From JANWYU01 sp964655485 (GTDB lineage Bacteria; Bdellovibrionota; Bdellovibrionia; Bdellovibrionales; Bdellovibrionaceae), in assembly GCA_964655485.1 (NCBI GenBank), contig CAZZMS010000193.1, positions 1-15,190 on the forward strand: a DNA stretch of 15,190 bases, in the 5' to 3' direction. The notes below the pieces were generated by a model, which saw only the letters and a program-made list of their open reading frames with translations, was not told where the DNA came from and did not search any database. The first letter of the stretch is position 1. Each line of letters opens with the position of its first letter. Below, one piece after another: positions 1-7,269 of this stretch. Made by a program: the position numbers and the translations under genes.

Positions 1-6
1 ATGTAG

Positions 7-276
7 GCAGGCAGTGGTATTGGGATGATGATGATTTGTATGACTATGCTGGCTCGCGATATGCTTATGCCCGTGATGAGGGTGGGGGGTGGTATTGGGA
101 TGATGGTGCTTGGTATGGGTATGATGGCTCACGGTGTGATGATGACCGGGATGATGGTTGGCGGTGGTATTGGGATGATGATGCCTGGTATGGGTATGAT
201 GGCTCCCGGTATGATGATGCCCGGGATGATGGCTGGTGGTGGTATTGGTATGATGATGCCGGGCATGGGCATGATG
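7..276 (+). repeat. 75-bp tandem repeat, about 3.6 units
   Basis: Units are 7-81, 82-156, 157-231 and a partial 232-276. Each is 25 codons with the core GGT GGT ATT GGG ATG ATG. Units 3 and 4 differ at 6 of 45 positions. Unit 1 has 15 differences from unit 3. Such a repeat can gain or lose whole units without shifting frame. Confidence 0.85.
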
Positions 277-633
277 GACGGTGGTCTGGGGGCCATGCAA
301 ATGCAGATGGCTATGGCCCAACAAATGATGCAAATGCAGATGCAGTATTATCAGCAGATGATGCAAGTGCAGCAGCAACGTATGCAGCAGTACATGGCTC
401 AACAACAAGTCATCGCAGGCTTGACCCAAGAGCTCTATACCCTTCTGTTCCGCCTGCAGCAGGCCCAAATGGGGCTTTACACCGGTGGCTACGGTCCTTT
501 GCCCATCACCGGCCCGGGTTATCCATCACCGATTCCTCCTGGTGGGCCGGTGGTTCCTACGCCGGTGACCCCTGGGCCAGTGACTCCCGGACCGGGAGGC
601 CCCGGAGCGGGTGGACCACCGAGTTACCGTTAG
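25..633 (+). CDS. Met/Gly/Gln/Pro-rich low-complexity repeat protein (5' end uncertain)
   Basis: I do not recognise a family. Read in this frame, the first ~85 residues are Gly/Met-rich repeats (GGGIGMMMPGMGMM type). A Gln/Met-rich stretch follows (about 90-130, likely helical or coiled), then a short ordinary segment (about 132-155, ITxxLYTLLFRLQQ-like) and a Pro/Gly-rich tail ending PPSYR. The start is doubtful. The repeat continues upstream of the first ATGs (25, 28, 31), a TAG lies in this frame at 4-6, and no Shine-Dalgarno is visible, so the gene may begin outside the window and be interrupted. The frame is supported by units 3 and 4 of the repeat, whose differences are nearly all silent here. 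Another frame is also open through the repeat, rich in Trp/Tyr/Asp. The protein could be structural or surface-associated, but nothing in the sequence proves location; no signal peptide is seen. Confidence 0.55.
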   Translation: MMMICMTMLARDMLMPVMRVGGGIGMMVLGMGMMAHGVMMTGMMVGGGIGMMMPGMGMMAPGMMMPGMMAGGGIGMMMPGMGMMDGGLGAMQMQMAMAQQMMQMQMQYYQQMMQVQQQRMQQYMAQQQVIAGLTQELYTLLFRLQQAQMGLYTGGYGPLPITGPGYPSPIPPGGPVVPTPVTPGPVTPGPGGPGAGGPPSYR

Positions 634-676
634 ACGATGGTGGACCTCGGATTGGTTTTGGGCATAGCCTTTTAAG

Positions 677-2107
677 GTGCGTTTTAAAATTCGAAACCCC
701 TTCGATAGCCATGTTCATCTTTTGGCTACAGGAGTTTTCTCCCGCCTGGGCTCTGCTGTTACCGGAGTTCAGGGGGCTCGTGCGGCTCCCATGGGAGTCA
801 CGCAGGCTCAGGGCGAGGGGCCCTTGGTGTTTTTCGGCTGGAACCACTTGGCAGAGATTCGTGGATACTTGGAGGAGTGGGCGCATTTGCCAGTACCTTT
901 CATGTATTCTCGTAAGGATGGTCATCAACTGTGGATTAATCCAGCCGTCTGGCAAGCCTTTGGCTTTTCTGACGGGGAATCCTGGCGAAGGTATGTTTAT
1001 AGCTTAGCCACGGAGTTCTCCCCTCTCGCGGCAAAAAAAAGTATAGAACTTTTGGGTTCAGAAAAAGGAGAGCTTGGGGCAATACTTTCTGACCCTTGGG
1101 GGATGTGGCTTTGGTATGAGCTTATGAAATTGTATCCCGAGCGCATTCGGCAGGATCTTCTAGCCGCTCAGGAGGCTTTTTGGTGCTCTGGCTTTTCTCA
1201 CGTGCGTGATATGTCAGGCTCCGTGGAGCAGTGGAATGTGCTAAGGTCCTTGGCACAAAGCTCGGAATGGAGGCTTTGGGTCTGGCAAAACTTTGAGTAT
1301 CTAGGGGTGGGGGCCTTACAACAGCTCTTAGACCAGGTGCACACCCTAAGAGGCGAGGAGCTGGATGGCCTTCAATTGGGGGGAATCAAGATGTACTTGG
1401 ATGGCACCTTAGGTTTTCACTCCGCGGCCTCTTCCTGTTGTCAAGTGCAGGCTAGTTCAGGATTGCTTTGGCCCGATCAAGTGGTAACTCAAGCTATTGA
1501 AAAGATTTGGGAAGCAGGTCTTGCCGTGTGCTTTCACACCATTGGCGAGGAGGCGGTGGCTCAGGCTATTCGGTGTTACCAGCAAGTAGAACGACGGGGC
1601 TTGCGTGGAACGATGCATTTGGAGCATGTTCCTGTGGTTTATCGGGACCAATTGGCAGAGGTTCGACACAAGTCTATCGTCGTCCATTTTCAGCCCTCCC
1701 ACTGGTGGGGTGATGGGGAAATTTTAGCGCGCATGGACCCTGAGCGTTTATCCGCTCTTGAACTTTTTCCCTTGGAAGCCGTCGTAGGTCACGGACTTAG
1801 GTGTTTTTTCGGCTCTGACAGTCCGGTGTATTCCCCCTCATGGGACGCTTCGTGGCAGGGCTTAAGCCTTGTTATGGATGATCCTGAACAGGCGATTGAG
1901 CTTATTCAAACTCATCATAGTTACCTACTTCATGGAGCCAGAGACACTGAGCTCATAGTCGAATGGTTGTCAGAAGAATCAGCCTTTCACGCCTTGGGAT
2001 TGAGCCATAACCAGGGGCAAAAGGGCTCCAAGAGAGGAGGCAGGACTTGGGGTTATCTCCGCCTAGTTGGTGCGCCGCATATGGTGTCAAAATCCAAGGT
2101 CCAGTGA
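677..2107 (+). CDS. YtcJ-like amidohydrolase (amidohydrolase family 3)
   Basis: Metal-dependent hydrolase of the amidohydrolase superfamily, probably cytoplasmic, acting on an unidentified amide or related C-N bond. The usual metal and active-site landmarks are present in order: HVH (H12, H14), a DGH motif near residue 82, K238 in GIKMYLDGTLG, H287 in FHTIGEE, H314/H317 in HLEHVP and D381 in FGSDSPV. At 476 residues it is shorter than many YtcJ proteins, mainly because only about 9 residues precede HxH, so the usual N-terminal beta-sandwich half is missing. The start is GTG at 677. An in-frame TAG at 665-667 and the position of HxH leave no other choice. No good Shine-Dalgarno is seen. It sits 43 bp after the repeat-protein gene, perhaps in one transcript. 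Substrate cannot be inferred. Confidence 0.85.
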   Translation: MRFKIRNPFDSHVHLLATGVFSRLGSAVTGVQGARAAPMGVTQAQGEGPLVFFGWNHLAEIRGYLEEWAHLPVPFMYSRKDGHQLWINPAVWQAFGFSDGESWRRYVYSLATEFSPLAAKKSIELLGSEKGELGAILSDPWGMWLWYELMKLYPERIRQDLLAAQEAFWCSGFSHVRDMSGSVEQWNVLRSLAQSSEWRLWVWQNFEYLGVGALQQLLDQVHTLRGEELDGLQLGGIKMYLDGTLGFHSAASSCCQVQASSGLLWPDQVVTQAIEKIWEAGLAVCFHTIGEEAVAQAIRCYQQVERRGLRGTMHLEHVPVVYRDQLAEVRHKSIVVHFQPSHWWGDGEILARMDPERLSALELFPLEAVVGHGLRCFFGSDSPVYSPSWDASWQGLSLVMDDPEQAIELIQTHHSYLLHGARDTELIVEWLSEESAFHALGLSHNQGQKGSKRGGRTWGYLRLVGAPHMVSKSKVQ

Positions 2108-2176
2108 GGAATGGAAGAAAAAGTGAATACTCATTGAGGGTAAAGCCCAAGTTTGATAGCTTATAAAGGCACAAGC

Positions 2177-2443
2177 ATGGAAGATTCCAGGCGATTTTTA
2201 AAGACTCTAAAACAAGAATACCAACTTTTTTGGCACAGTCTGAAGCAGTTGTTTGCTGGTAGCACCTCTCAGCTTGCCAAGCTAGACGAGCAGGAGCATG
2301 GAGCGAAGAGAGCAAGACACAAGGTGGCAAAGGGGCCTTCAGCTTTAAATCACCGCATTTTGTTTCAGTTGCCGCGAGCGGTGATCATGGGAGATCGGGA
2401 GGAAGATTCCCGATTGGATAAGCCATCAGATTTACAGACCTAA
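2177..2443 (+). CDS. small protein of unknown function
   Basis: 88 residues, not recognised. It is charged and helical-looking (MEDSRRFLKTLKQEYQLFW at the N-terminus), with a basic middle (EHGAKRARHK) and no signal peptide or membrane segment. I chose ATG 2177 over the upstream TTG 2153 because AAAGG lies 7 nt before it. The gene lies 69 bp after the amidohydrolase on the same strand. Its last 12 bases overlap the 3' end of the convergent mrp gene, which is compact but tolerable. An antisense ORF covers part of it. I take the plus-strand reading as more likely because of its ribosome site. Confidence 0.45.
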   Translation: MEDSRRFLKTLKQEYQLFWHSLKQLFAGSTSQLAKLDEQEHGAKRARHKVAKGPSALNHRILFQLPRAVIMGDREEDSRLDKPSDLQT

Positions 2444-3226
2444 CTGGTTTTTAACAAGCTCAGCGAGCTCTCTGAAGCTTTGAGCCTCTGCCGATTGCGG
2501 TGCACTTTCCATGATAGGGACTCCGGCCTCGCTGGATTTCGCTAGAAGGGGAGAAAGCGGTAGGGTGGCTAACAAGGGCAATTGGTGTTGAGCCAAAAAC
2601 TCATCGATTTGACCACGCGGGAAAATCGAGATTTTTTCCGCTTGGGGGTCGCTTGAAAAATACGCCATATTCTCTACAAGCCCCAAGTTTTTCACTCCCA
2701 CACGCTTCCACATATCCACCGAACGTTTCACATCCGCCAGTGCTAAGTTTTGTGGGGTAGTTACCGAAATGGCAGCTGTGAGGGGGATTTTTTGCGCTAA
2801 AGTGAGCTGCACATCTCCCGTACCCGGAGGCAAATCAATGACTAAAAGATCGAGCTCTCCCCAATTCACATCAAACAACAGCTGTTGTAGGGCCTTGAAC
2901 AACATGGGGCCCCGCCAAACCAAGGCGGAGTTTTCCTCTACGATATGACCCATACTAAGTAGTGGCATTCCCCACCGCGTGATGGGGTAAAGACGTTGGC
3001 CAGCATCAATCTCGGGTTTTTGATGAAGCGTCCCGCTGAGTCGGGGCAGAGAGGGTCCATGAATATCTGCATCCAAGAGGCCTACCCGCAGCTTCTGACT
3101 AAGGGCGTGGGCGAGGTGGAAAGCTACCGTGCTTTTACCGACACCGCCTTTTCCGGAGGAAACCACTAGGGTGTGCTTTATTCCCGGTATGGCTCGTTGT
3201 TGGTCAAAAGGATTCGGAGTGCTCAT
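2432..3226 (-). CDS. mrp: Mrp/NBP35-family P-loop ATPase lacking the CxxC motif
   Basis: Family role: ATP-dependent carrier or scaffold for Fe-S clusters in the cytoplasm. Visible here are the deviant Walker A GKGGVGKST (25-33), switch I region DADIHGPS (52-59), the WRGPM motif (104-108), Walker B DLLVIDLPPGTGD (126-138) and the VTTPQ motif (155-159). At 264 residues it is the ATPase domain alone, without the N-terminal MIP18 (DUF59) domain that many Mrp proteins carry. After VENMAYF (184-190) the family normally has CPxCG, the dimer-interface Fe-S ligand. Here it is SSDPQA, and the protein contains no cysteine at all. GAGG sits 5 nt before ATG, a good ribosome site. It is divergent from the J-like gene. 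Family assignment is secure; Fe-S function is doubtful. Confidence 0.93.
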   Translation of the reverse strand: MSTPNPFDQQRAIPGIKHTLVVSSGKGGVGKSTVAFHLAHALSQKLRVGLLDADIHGPSLPRLSGTLHQKPEIDAGQRLYPITRWGMPLLSMGHIVEENSALVWRGPMLFKALQQLLFDVNWGELDLLVIDLPPGTGDVQLTLAQKIPLTAAISVTTPQNLALADVKRSVDMWKRVGVKNLGLVENMAYFSSDPQAEKISIFPRGQIDEFLAQHQLPLLATLPLSPLLAKSSEAGVPIMESAPQSAEAQSFRELAELVKNQLGL

Positions 3227-3393
3227 GTCTTACCTCGATATTTCATTCGTCTCTGGATTTTCCCGAGTTGCTACTCAGGAAGTTAGCCAAGGCTCATTCG
3301 GGTCTAAGCTGGGATTAGTAGGTGTCTCTTTTTAAGTCAATGCTATTGAATAATTAGTTCTCTTTTTTGCAATATGTAGAATAATCTTAATTC

Positions 3394-3795
3394 ATGAGTG
3401 GGTTACTCATTTTACTGTTACTGGTTCTCGTGTCTTTGTTTTTATGGCGGGAGCGGGATGAAACCTGGCGCAAGTTTTCCCATTTTTGGACTGGCTCAGG
3501 CTCACATCCGAAAGAGGCGGCGGCATTGAGCTTGTCCTCTCAGCGCAAGGTGCAGACTTTGGATCCGGTAACTCAAAAGTATATTCGTACTTTTGAGGTA
3601 GTTTCCAAATCCCAATCGCTGCAAGTTTATTTCAATTTCAACGGACACACCTTTGAGGCGTATGAGTTACTACAGTTACCGGCAGGAGCTTCGTGGGAGC
3701 AAGTCCAAAATCGCTGGAGCTCCATGACCAGTCAGGAGCATAACGAGCTTGTCAAAAGAGCCTATGAGGTTCTGAGAGAAAAACTTCGATCTTAG
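3394..3795 (+). CDS. membrane-anchored J-domain-like protein without HPD
   Basis: 133 residues. One hydrophobic segment (about 3-17) followed by RERDETWRK suggests a single N-terminal anchor with the rest cytoplasmic. Residues about 60-85 look like a short beta region. Residues 87-131 resemble a J-domain: FEAYELLQLPAGASWEQVQNRW matches the helix I/II pattern, and LVKRAYEVLREKL matches the helix III pattern of DnaJ-type proteins. The HPD tripeptide that stimulates Hsp70 is absent and the helix II-III loop is very short (SSMTSQEH), so it may be a degenerate J-like scaffold. ATG 3394 has no clear Shine-Dalgarno; an AT-rich stretch just upstream could be a -10 of a leaderless transcript. It converges on the next gene with only 3 bp between stops. 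Confidence 0.7.
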   Translation: MSGLLILLLLVLVSLFLWRERDETWRKFSHFWTGSGSHPKEAAALSLSSQRKVQTLDPVTQKYIRTFEVVSKSQSLQVYFNFNGHTFEAYELLQLPAGASWEQVQNRWSSMTSQEHNELVKRAYEVLREKLRS

Positions 3796-3798
3796 TTT

Positions 3799-4002
3799 TC
3801 AAACTTTACGTTGTGGTTTGGCCCAGATTTTTATTTCACCCAGAAAATAATGCATCTCTTTTACGAGTTGTTCCCATTCTTCAAGTTGCAGGGCCAATTG
3901 TTGTATGGACTCTGCGGGTTGTTGACCTCGCGGATATGAAGACGGCAGCGATGTAAACTTGTTGTCGGCAGTTTTTAAGCTTTGGGGACTTGCGCTTTTC
4001 AT
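3799..4002 (-). CDS. small protein of unknown function
   Basis: 67 residues, not recognised. The N-terminal half is Ser/Pro-rich. The second half (about 32-60, IQQLALQLEEWEQLVKEMHYF) is a strong amphipathic or coiled-coil helix, and the tail is basic. GAGGA with a 7-nt spacer before ATG supports real translation. It lies 70 bp downstream of the matrixin gene on the same strand and may be co-transcribed with it. The last 15 bases around its start (GATAACCCATGAAAA) are identical to those around the start of the matrixin gene. Confidence 0.55.
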   Translation of the reverse strand: MKSASPQSLKTADNKFTSLPSSYPRGQQPAESIQQLALQLEEWEQLVKEMHYFLGEIKIWAKPQRKV

Positions 4003-4072
4003 GGGTTATCCTCGTGCTTTCGGTTAAGCTTAGTTTAAGGCTTGGGCTAAACAACTTAAAAAATCTGTCAAA

Positions 4073-4861
4073 TTAGTACTCGCATTGCAGAGAGGAGACG
4101 TCGAAATTCGTCAGCTCGCTGCGGTTTGTCCCCATGGCTAGATAGGTGGCCATCACACTCGGGGGATCGTCGGTATGTTTCAGTCCTAAAACGTGTCCTA
4201 ATTCGTGAATCATCAAGGAGTCCAAGTGAATAGCCCGCGTGAAAGAAAACTGATTTTGCGGAGCCATGTTTGAGGGAGAAGTCGTGTAATAGGTGAAATT
4301 GTAGGCGTTAATGCGCACATCGGTCTCTTTAATTTGGTTACCCACCCAATACACCGATGTCCGACCTTGTTCGCTGGGGCGATTCGCTTCCCAGGAGTTC
4401 ATCCAGTAGATGACATTCATACCATCTTGCCGTGGTTGGAGAGGGCCAGAGTACCGGTAGGAGACGATACTAAAGAGGCGACGACCTGCCGCTTTTTCCC
4501 AAGTGGTCATAGCGCGCTCGATCGCCGAGGTGTATTCGGCCGGTATGGATTCATGGAGGTAAAATGAAATTGGTAACTGTCCTTTCCAAGAAATGCGTTC
4601 GCCATAAACGTTCTGAACGAAACCACAGTCAAATTGAGGATTGTATTTTTGATCGAATACTTCAGAAAAAGGAACACGTGAGCAGGAGAAGAAAGATAAG
4701 GCCAAAAGAAAGGGAACTGCTCTCCAGCTGGAGCTAGCCCTTGGGGTTCTCGTCAAAACGCCAGCCCGGGAAGAGCGGATGATGTATTGAAAGATCGAAA
4801 CCAGCTGTGTGAAAAGGGCCATAAACTTGTTCTCTTGGGTTACACGCTCGGCTGTTTTCAT
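4073..4861 (-). CDS. matrixin-type zinc metalloprotease, probable lipoprotein
   Basis: Zinc endopeptidase of the metzincin/M10 type. The site is HELGHVLGLKH (219-229; ligands H219, H223, H229, catalytic E220), followed by the Met-turn SVM (M237). An upstream motif with IPAEYTSAIERAMTTWEKA (107-125) matches the family's first helix. A hydrophobic run ending FFSC (C60) preceded by Arg residues looks like a lipoprotein signal, so the enzyme is probably tethered to the envelope. The N-terminus is odd: 59 residues precede the Cys, longer than a normal signal. The true start may be internal (ATG for M14, or TTG at codon 36, which would give a normal-length signal). ATG 4861 lacks a clear Shine-Dalgarno. 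Substrate unknown. Confidence 0.82.
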   Translation of the reverse strand: MKTAERVTQENKFMALFTQLVSIFQYIIRSSRAGVLTRTPRASSSWRAVPFLLALSFFSCSRVPFSEVFDQKYNPQFDCGFVQNVYGERISWKGQLPISFYLHESIPAEYTSAIERAMTTWEKAAGRRLFSIVSYRYSGPLQPRQDGMNVIYWMNSWEANRPSEQGRTSVYWVGNQIKETDVRINAYNFTYYTTSPSNMAPQNQFSFTRAIHLDSLMIHELGHVLGLKHTDDPPSVMATYLAMGTNRSELTNFDVSSLQCEY

Positions 4862-4880
4862 GGGTTATCGCTGGACCTTT

Positions 4881-4904
4881 CAAAAAACTGGCCCTTCGGG
4901 GGGC
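4881..4904 (-). terminator. possible intrinsic terminator or attenuator
   Basis: Read on the minus strand, a short GC hairpin (GCCC, six-base loop, GGGC) is followed after CAG by TTTTTT. It lies about 210 nt beyond the sulfatase-like gene and 20 nt before the matrixin start, so it could end the former transcript. The stem is short. Confidence 0.35.
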
Positions 4905-5023
4905 GTTTTGTAAGTATTGGAAATAATTGAGCTTATTTATTAATCTGTTTTTTTGCGGTGTTTAACTTATAACCAGAAGACAAATTCGGGTTGACTTCAA
5001 ACAGTGCACATTGAGACCTCATC

Positions 5024-5098
5024 TCTCCAAGAGCTCTTGCTTTCACCCAGAGGCCTCTGCCCCATGGGTGGCCAAGGACGCAAATCATAGTCGCTGAG
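5024..5098 (-). repeat. dispersed 3'-end repeat, copy C
   Basis: Read on the minus strand, 5077-5024 aligns with 10954-11007 of copy A at 44 of 54 positions without gaps, most differences being transitions. CTCAGC at 5098-5093 also matches copy A at 10932-10937, with one gap between. It contains the exact palindrome CAGAGGCCTCTG (5048-5059). It begins 17 nt after the sulfatase-like stop, in sense orientation. The rest of the 254-bp gap (4862-5115) holds no ORF I can support. Confidence 0.75.
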
Positions 5099-5115
5099 TT
5101 GATTGGGCTCATTCA

Positions 5116-7128
5116 TTACTTGGGCAACAATGACCAAGACCTTACCTGCAAGCCATGGATGTAAAAAGCCACTAGGGCTTGAAAGAGAAGTTCTCCATTC
5201 TTTTCATTATGCTTATCATGGAGAGTTTGGGTTGAGAGGTATTGAGCATCCATCGTTTGTCCGTCACAACTTCTTAGGATTTTGTCGAGAGTAAGCATTT
5301 GTAAGCAGTCTTGGCTGCGATGAATGCTCAATCGATGCTCGTCTGGCACTTCGATAGGGGTGACAAATGGATTATTGGTTGGAGTTGTATTGGGGGATTT
5401 TAGCCACCTTTCTAGAGTTGCCAAAATATCCAGTTGGCTAAGAAGTTTCCTTTTCAGCCCTTTTTCTGCGAAAAGTTTGGGGAGATTCATTTGAGGATGA
5501 TAAAAAATGATAGGAATTTCAAACGGCGAACGCTCACTTAGATTTTTGTTGGGTGGAAGAGGACTGACGGAGTGATCTCCCAAAATCACAAAGAGGGTTT
5601 CGTTGTACCAAGGTTGTTGCCGAGCTTGTTCGAAAAACAAGCGCAAGGCATCATCAGCGTAAGCTATGGTGGCTAGGATGGGAAACTCCGGATCTGGAGA
5701 TATGCGAGTAGGATAGTTTTTTGGAAGCTGAAACGGATAGTGAGAGCTCAAAGTAAGAATGGTCGTAAAAAATGGTTGTCGATGATGGGAGAGCTGTGTT
5801 GCCACCCAAGGTAAAAAGGCATGATCCCAGATCCCCCAGGCTCCGTCATCTTGGCTGGGATCAGGGAAGTTCGTAAAGCCGAAGTATTTCTGGAAGCCTA
5901 GCTTGTTTGCCAGATGGTTAATGCTTAGAGAACCTTCGTAACCGCCGTGAAAAAACAGGAGTTCGTGTTGGGGAAACAGATAATTTATGGTCGACAACGG
6001 AATTTGACTGGCAGATGTAAAAAGCACGGGCTCTTTTATCCAAGCGGGTAAGCCAGCTAAGATAGCTAGAAGGCCATTGGCGGTCCGCCGTCCTGACGCT
6101 AATCCAGGCAATAGAGTCGCCCCGTGCTGGGGTAACGAATTGATAAAGGGAGTCCACTCGGGATGCCCCCCGCCTTGTTCCAAAAAAGCGTAAGCTAGGG
6201 ATTCCACAACAATTACTACCATGTTCGTGCCTGGTTTCATTTGAAGAGCAGGAGGAAAAGTCCTTTTTAGCTCGTGATAAGATTTCAACTGAGAATTCAA
6301 GGTGTCACTGAATGGCGGCCACTCTGGAACCACAAACAAGTTCTCATTCCAAGAGTGCATCAGAGATAAGACGGAGTTGTAACTCAAAATATTCGCTAGT
6401 TGATTCCTGAATGAACTAAAAACAACAGGCTCAAGGGGTCTTCTCTGCCAGCCCCCTCGGGCGAGAGTTACCGAAACAACGAGAATGAAGAGAGACCTCA
6501 AGAGAAATAAAGAGGTCATTCGAAGCCATGAGTTCTTGATTTTTTGTTTACTCTCATTGGATGTTGCAGAGGCTTTGTGGAGTGGCTCTTTATTTATTTG
6601 AGTTACGGAGCTAAGTGCTTTAGCTTCACTTTGAACCGCAAGGGGAAAAAAAATCCACCAAGCCCAGGCTAAACCGAGGCTGATTAAAAAAAGTGGCCAG
6701 TAGATCAATACGGCTGAGAGATCTCGTACGCTAAGCTCTTTGAGGAGATAGAGCTGGCTAAAGTTCAAGCGACTAGCGGTAAATTTATGCCACTCGCTAT
6801 CGAACATATTCGCCCACAGAGCAGGGATAAACAGCACCTTGGTTGATATGATGGTGAAAGTTCTAGTCCTGTATGCATAACTCTCCGGCAGTGGTATCAA
6901 GCTCAGGAGGATCCATGGACTGAGTAGAAGTGTAGATGTGGCTAAATCGCCACGCAGGCTAAGAAGCAAGAGCTGTCCCCACTCCCTAAAGCTAAGGGTT
7001 GGCCATTCACGGAGGTTCCATAGCGCAAAAATGAGCTTAGTTAGAGAGAAGAAGGCTAGACTGTAAACCAAAATTCTTAGCCACTCAAACGCCTTGAGGG
7101 GCCATTGTAAACAAGGAGATGTAGTCAT
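5116..7128 (-). CDS. LtaS/MdoB-like membrane sulfatase-fold phosphoglycerol/phosphoethanolamine transferase
   Basis: Five predicted membrane helices (about 18-38, 53-80, 90-110, 135-163, 201-222) precede a periplasmic alkaline-phosphatase-superfamily domain (about 295-600). Visible landmarks: NMVVIVVES (metal ligand E309), ASGRRTANGLLAIL (T349, expected nucleophile), FFHGGYEGS, WGIWDHAFL (D435 region), TLSSHYPF (H463) and TLFVILGDHS (D518, H519). This is the layout of LtaS and of MdoB/OpgB, which move phosphoglycerol, or related EptA-like enzymes. It is 670 residues, in the LtaS range, with a hydrophilic insert at about 165-200. With Kdo/LPS genes nearby, a glycan- or lipid-decorating role in the envelope is more plausible than lipoteichoic acid, but the donor is unknown. 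No Shine-Dalgarno before ATG 7128; it may be leaderless. Confidence 0.85.
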   Translation of the reverse strand: MTTSPCLQWPLKAFEWLRILVYSLAFFSLTKLIFALWNLREWPTLSFREWGQLLLLSLRGDLATSTLLLSPWILLSLIPLPESYAYRTRTFTIISTKVLFIPALWANMFDSEWHKFTASRLNFSQLYLLKELSVRDLSAVLIYWPLFLISLGLAWAWWIFFPLAVQSEAKALSSVTQINKEPLHKASATSNESKQKIKNSWLRMTSLFLLRSLFILVVSVTLARGGWQRRPLEPVVFSSFRNQLANILSYNSVLSLMHSWNENLFVVPEWPPFSDTLNSQLKSYHELKRTFPPALQMKPGTNMVVIVVESLAYAFLEQGGGHPEWTPFINSLPQHGATLLPGLASGRRTANGLLAILAGLPAWIKEPVLFTSASQIPLSTINYLFPQHELLFFHGGYEGSLSINHLANKLGFQKYFGFTNFPDPSQDDGAWGIWDHAFLPWVATQLSHHRQPFFTTILTLSSHYPFQLPKNYPTRISPDPEFPILATIAYADDALRLFFEQARQQPWYNETLFVILGDHSVSPLPPNKNLSERSPFEIPIIFYHPQMNLPKLFAEKGLKRKLLSQLDILATLERWLKSPNTTPTNNPFVTPIEVPDEHRLSIHRSQDCLQMLTLDKILRSCDGQTMDAQYLSTQTLHDKHNEKNGELLFQALVAFYIHGLQVRSWSLLPK

Positions 7129-7134
7129 AAGTCG

Positions 7135-7164
7135 TTAATAACCAATCCGGTGGATTGGCGGCAA
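7135..7164 (-). promoter_or_regulatory. putative promoter with palindromic operator in the spacer (sulfatase-like gene)
   Basis: On the minus strand: -35 TTGCCG (7164-7159), the perfect palindrome CCAATCC-ACC-GGATTGG (7158-7142), one base, then -10 TATTAA (7140-7135). The spacer is 18 nt and is almost entirely the palindrome. The predicted start falls at or next to ATG 7128, so the message could be nearly leaderless. The palindrome is exact; the promoter boxes are only 4/6 matches each. Confidence 0.45.
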
Positions 7165-7269
7165 GCGGGAAGATTGCTACCTGAGGTTGTTGGGATGAGT
7201 CAGGCGTTTTGAGTGTTGCACAAAACTCTGTATTGACCAAATGCTGAGTATGGATTGAGGATGAAAACC

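Noticed and set aside
7..276. CRISPR-like array
   Set aside because: The period is 75 bp without conserved-repeat/variable-spacer alternation, and the units are in-frame codons.
36..1007. Long plus-strand ORF in the third frame (Trp/Tyr/Asp-rich, then ordinary-looking)
   Set aside because: It overlaps the end of the Met/Gly frame and the conserved start of the amidohydrolase, and beyond about 300 it has no family-like composition. I keep only the repeat part as a question about frame, not as a gene.
1953..2330. 125-residue minus-strand ORF
   Set aside because: Antisense to the conserved amidohydrolase C-terminus and the small gene; no ribosome site or recognisable motif.
2490..2510. Another copy of the dispersed repeat (CCTCTGCCG-like)
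   Set aside because: Only about 10 bases resemble the core and they lie inside conserved mrp coding sequence; chance.
3129..3335. 68-residue plus-strand ORF over the mrp start
   Set aside because: Antisense to the P-loop of mrp and its ribosome site; a shadow.
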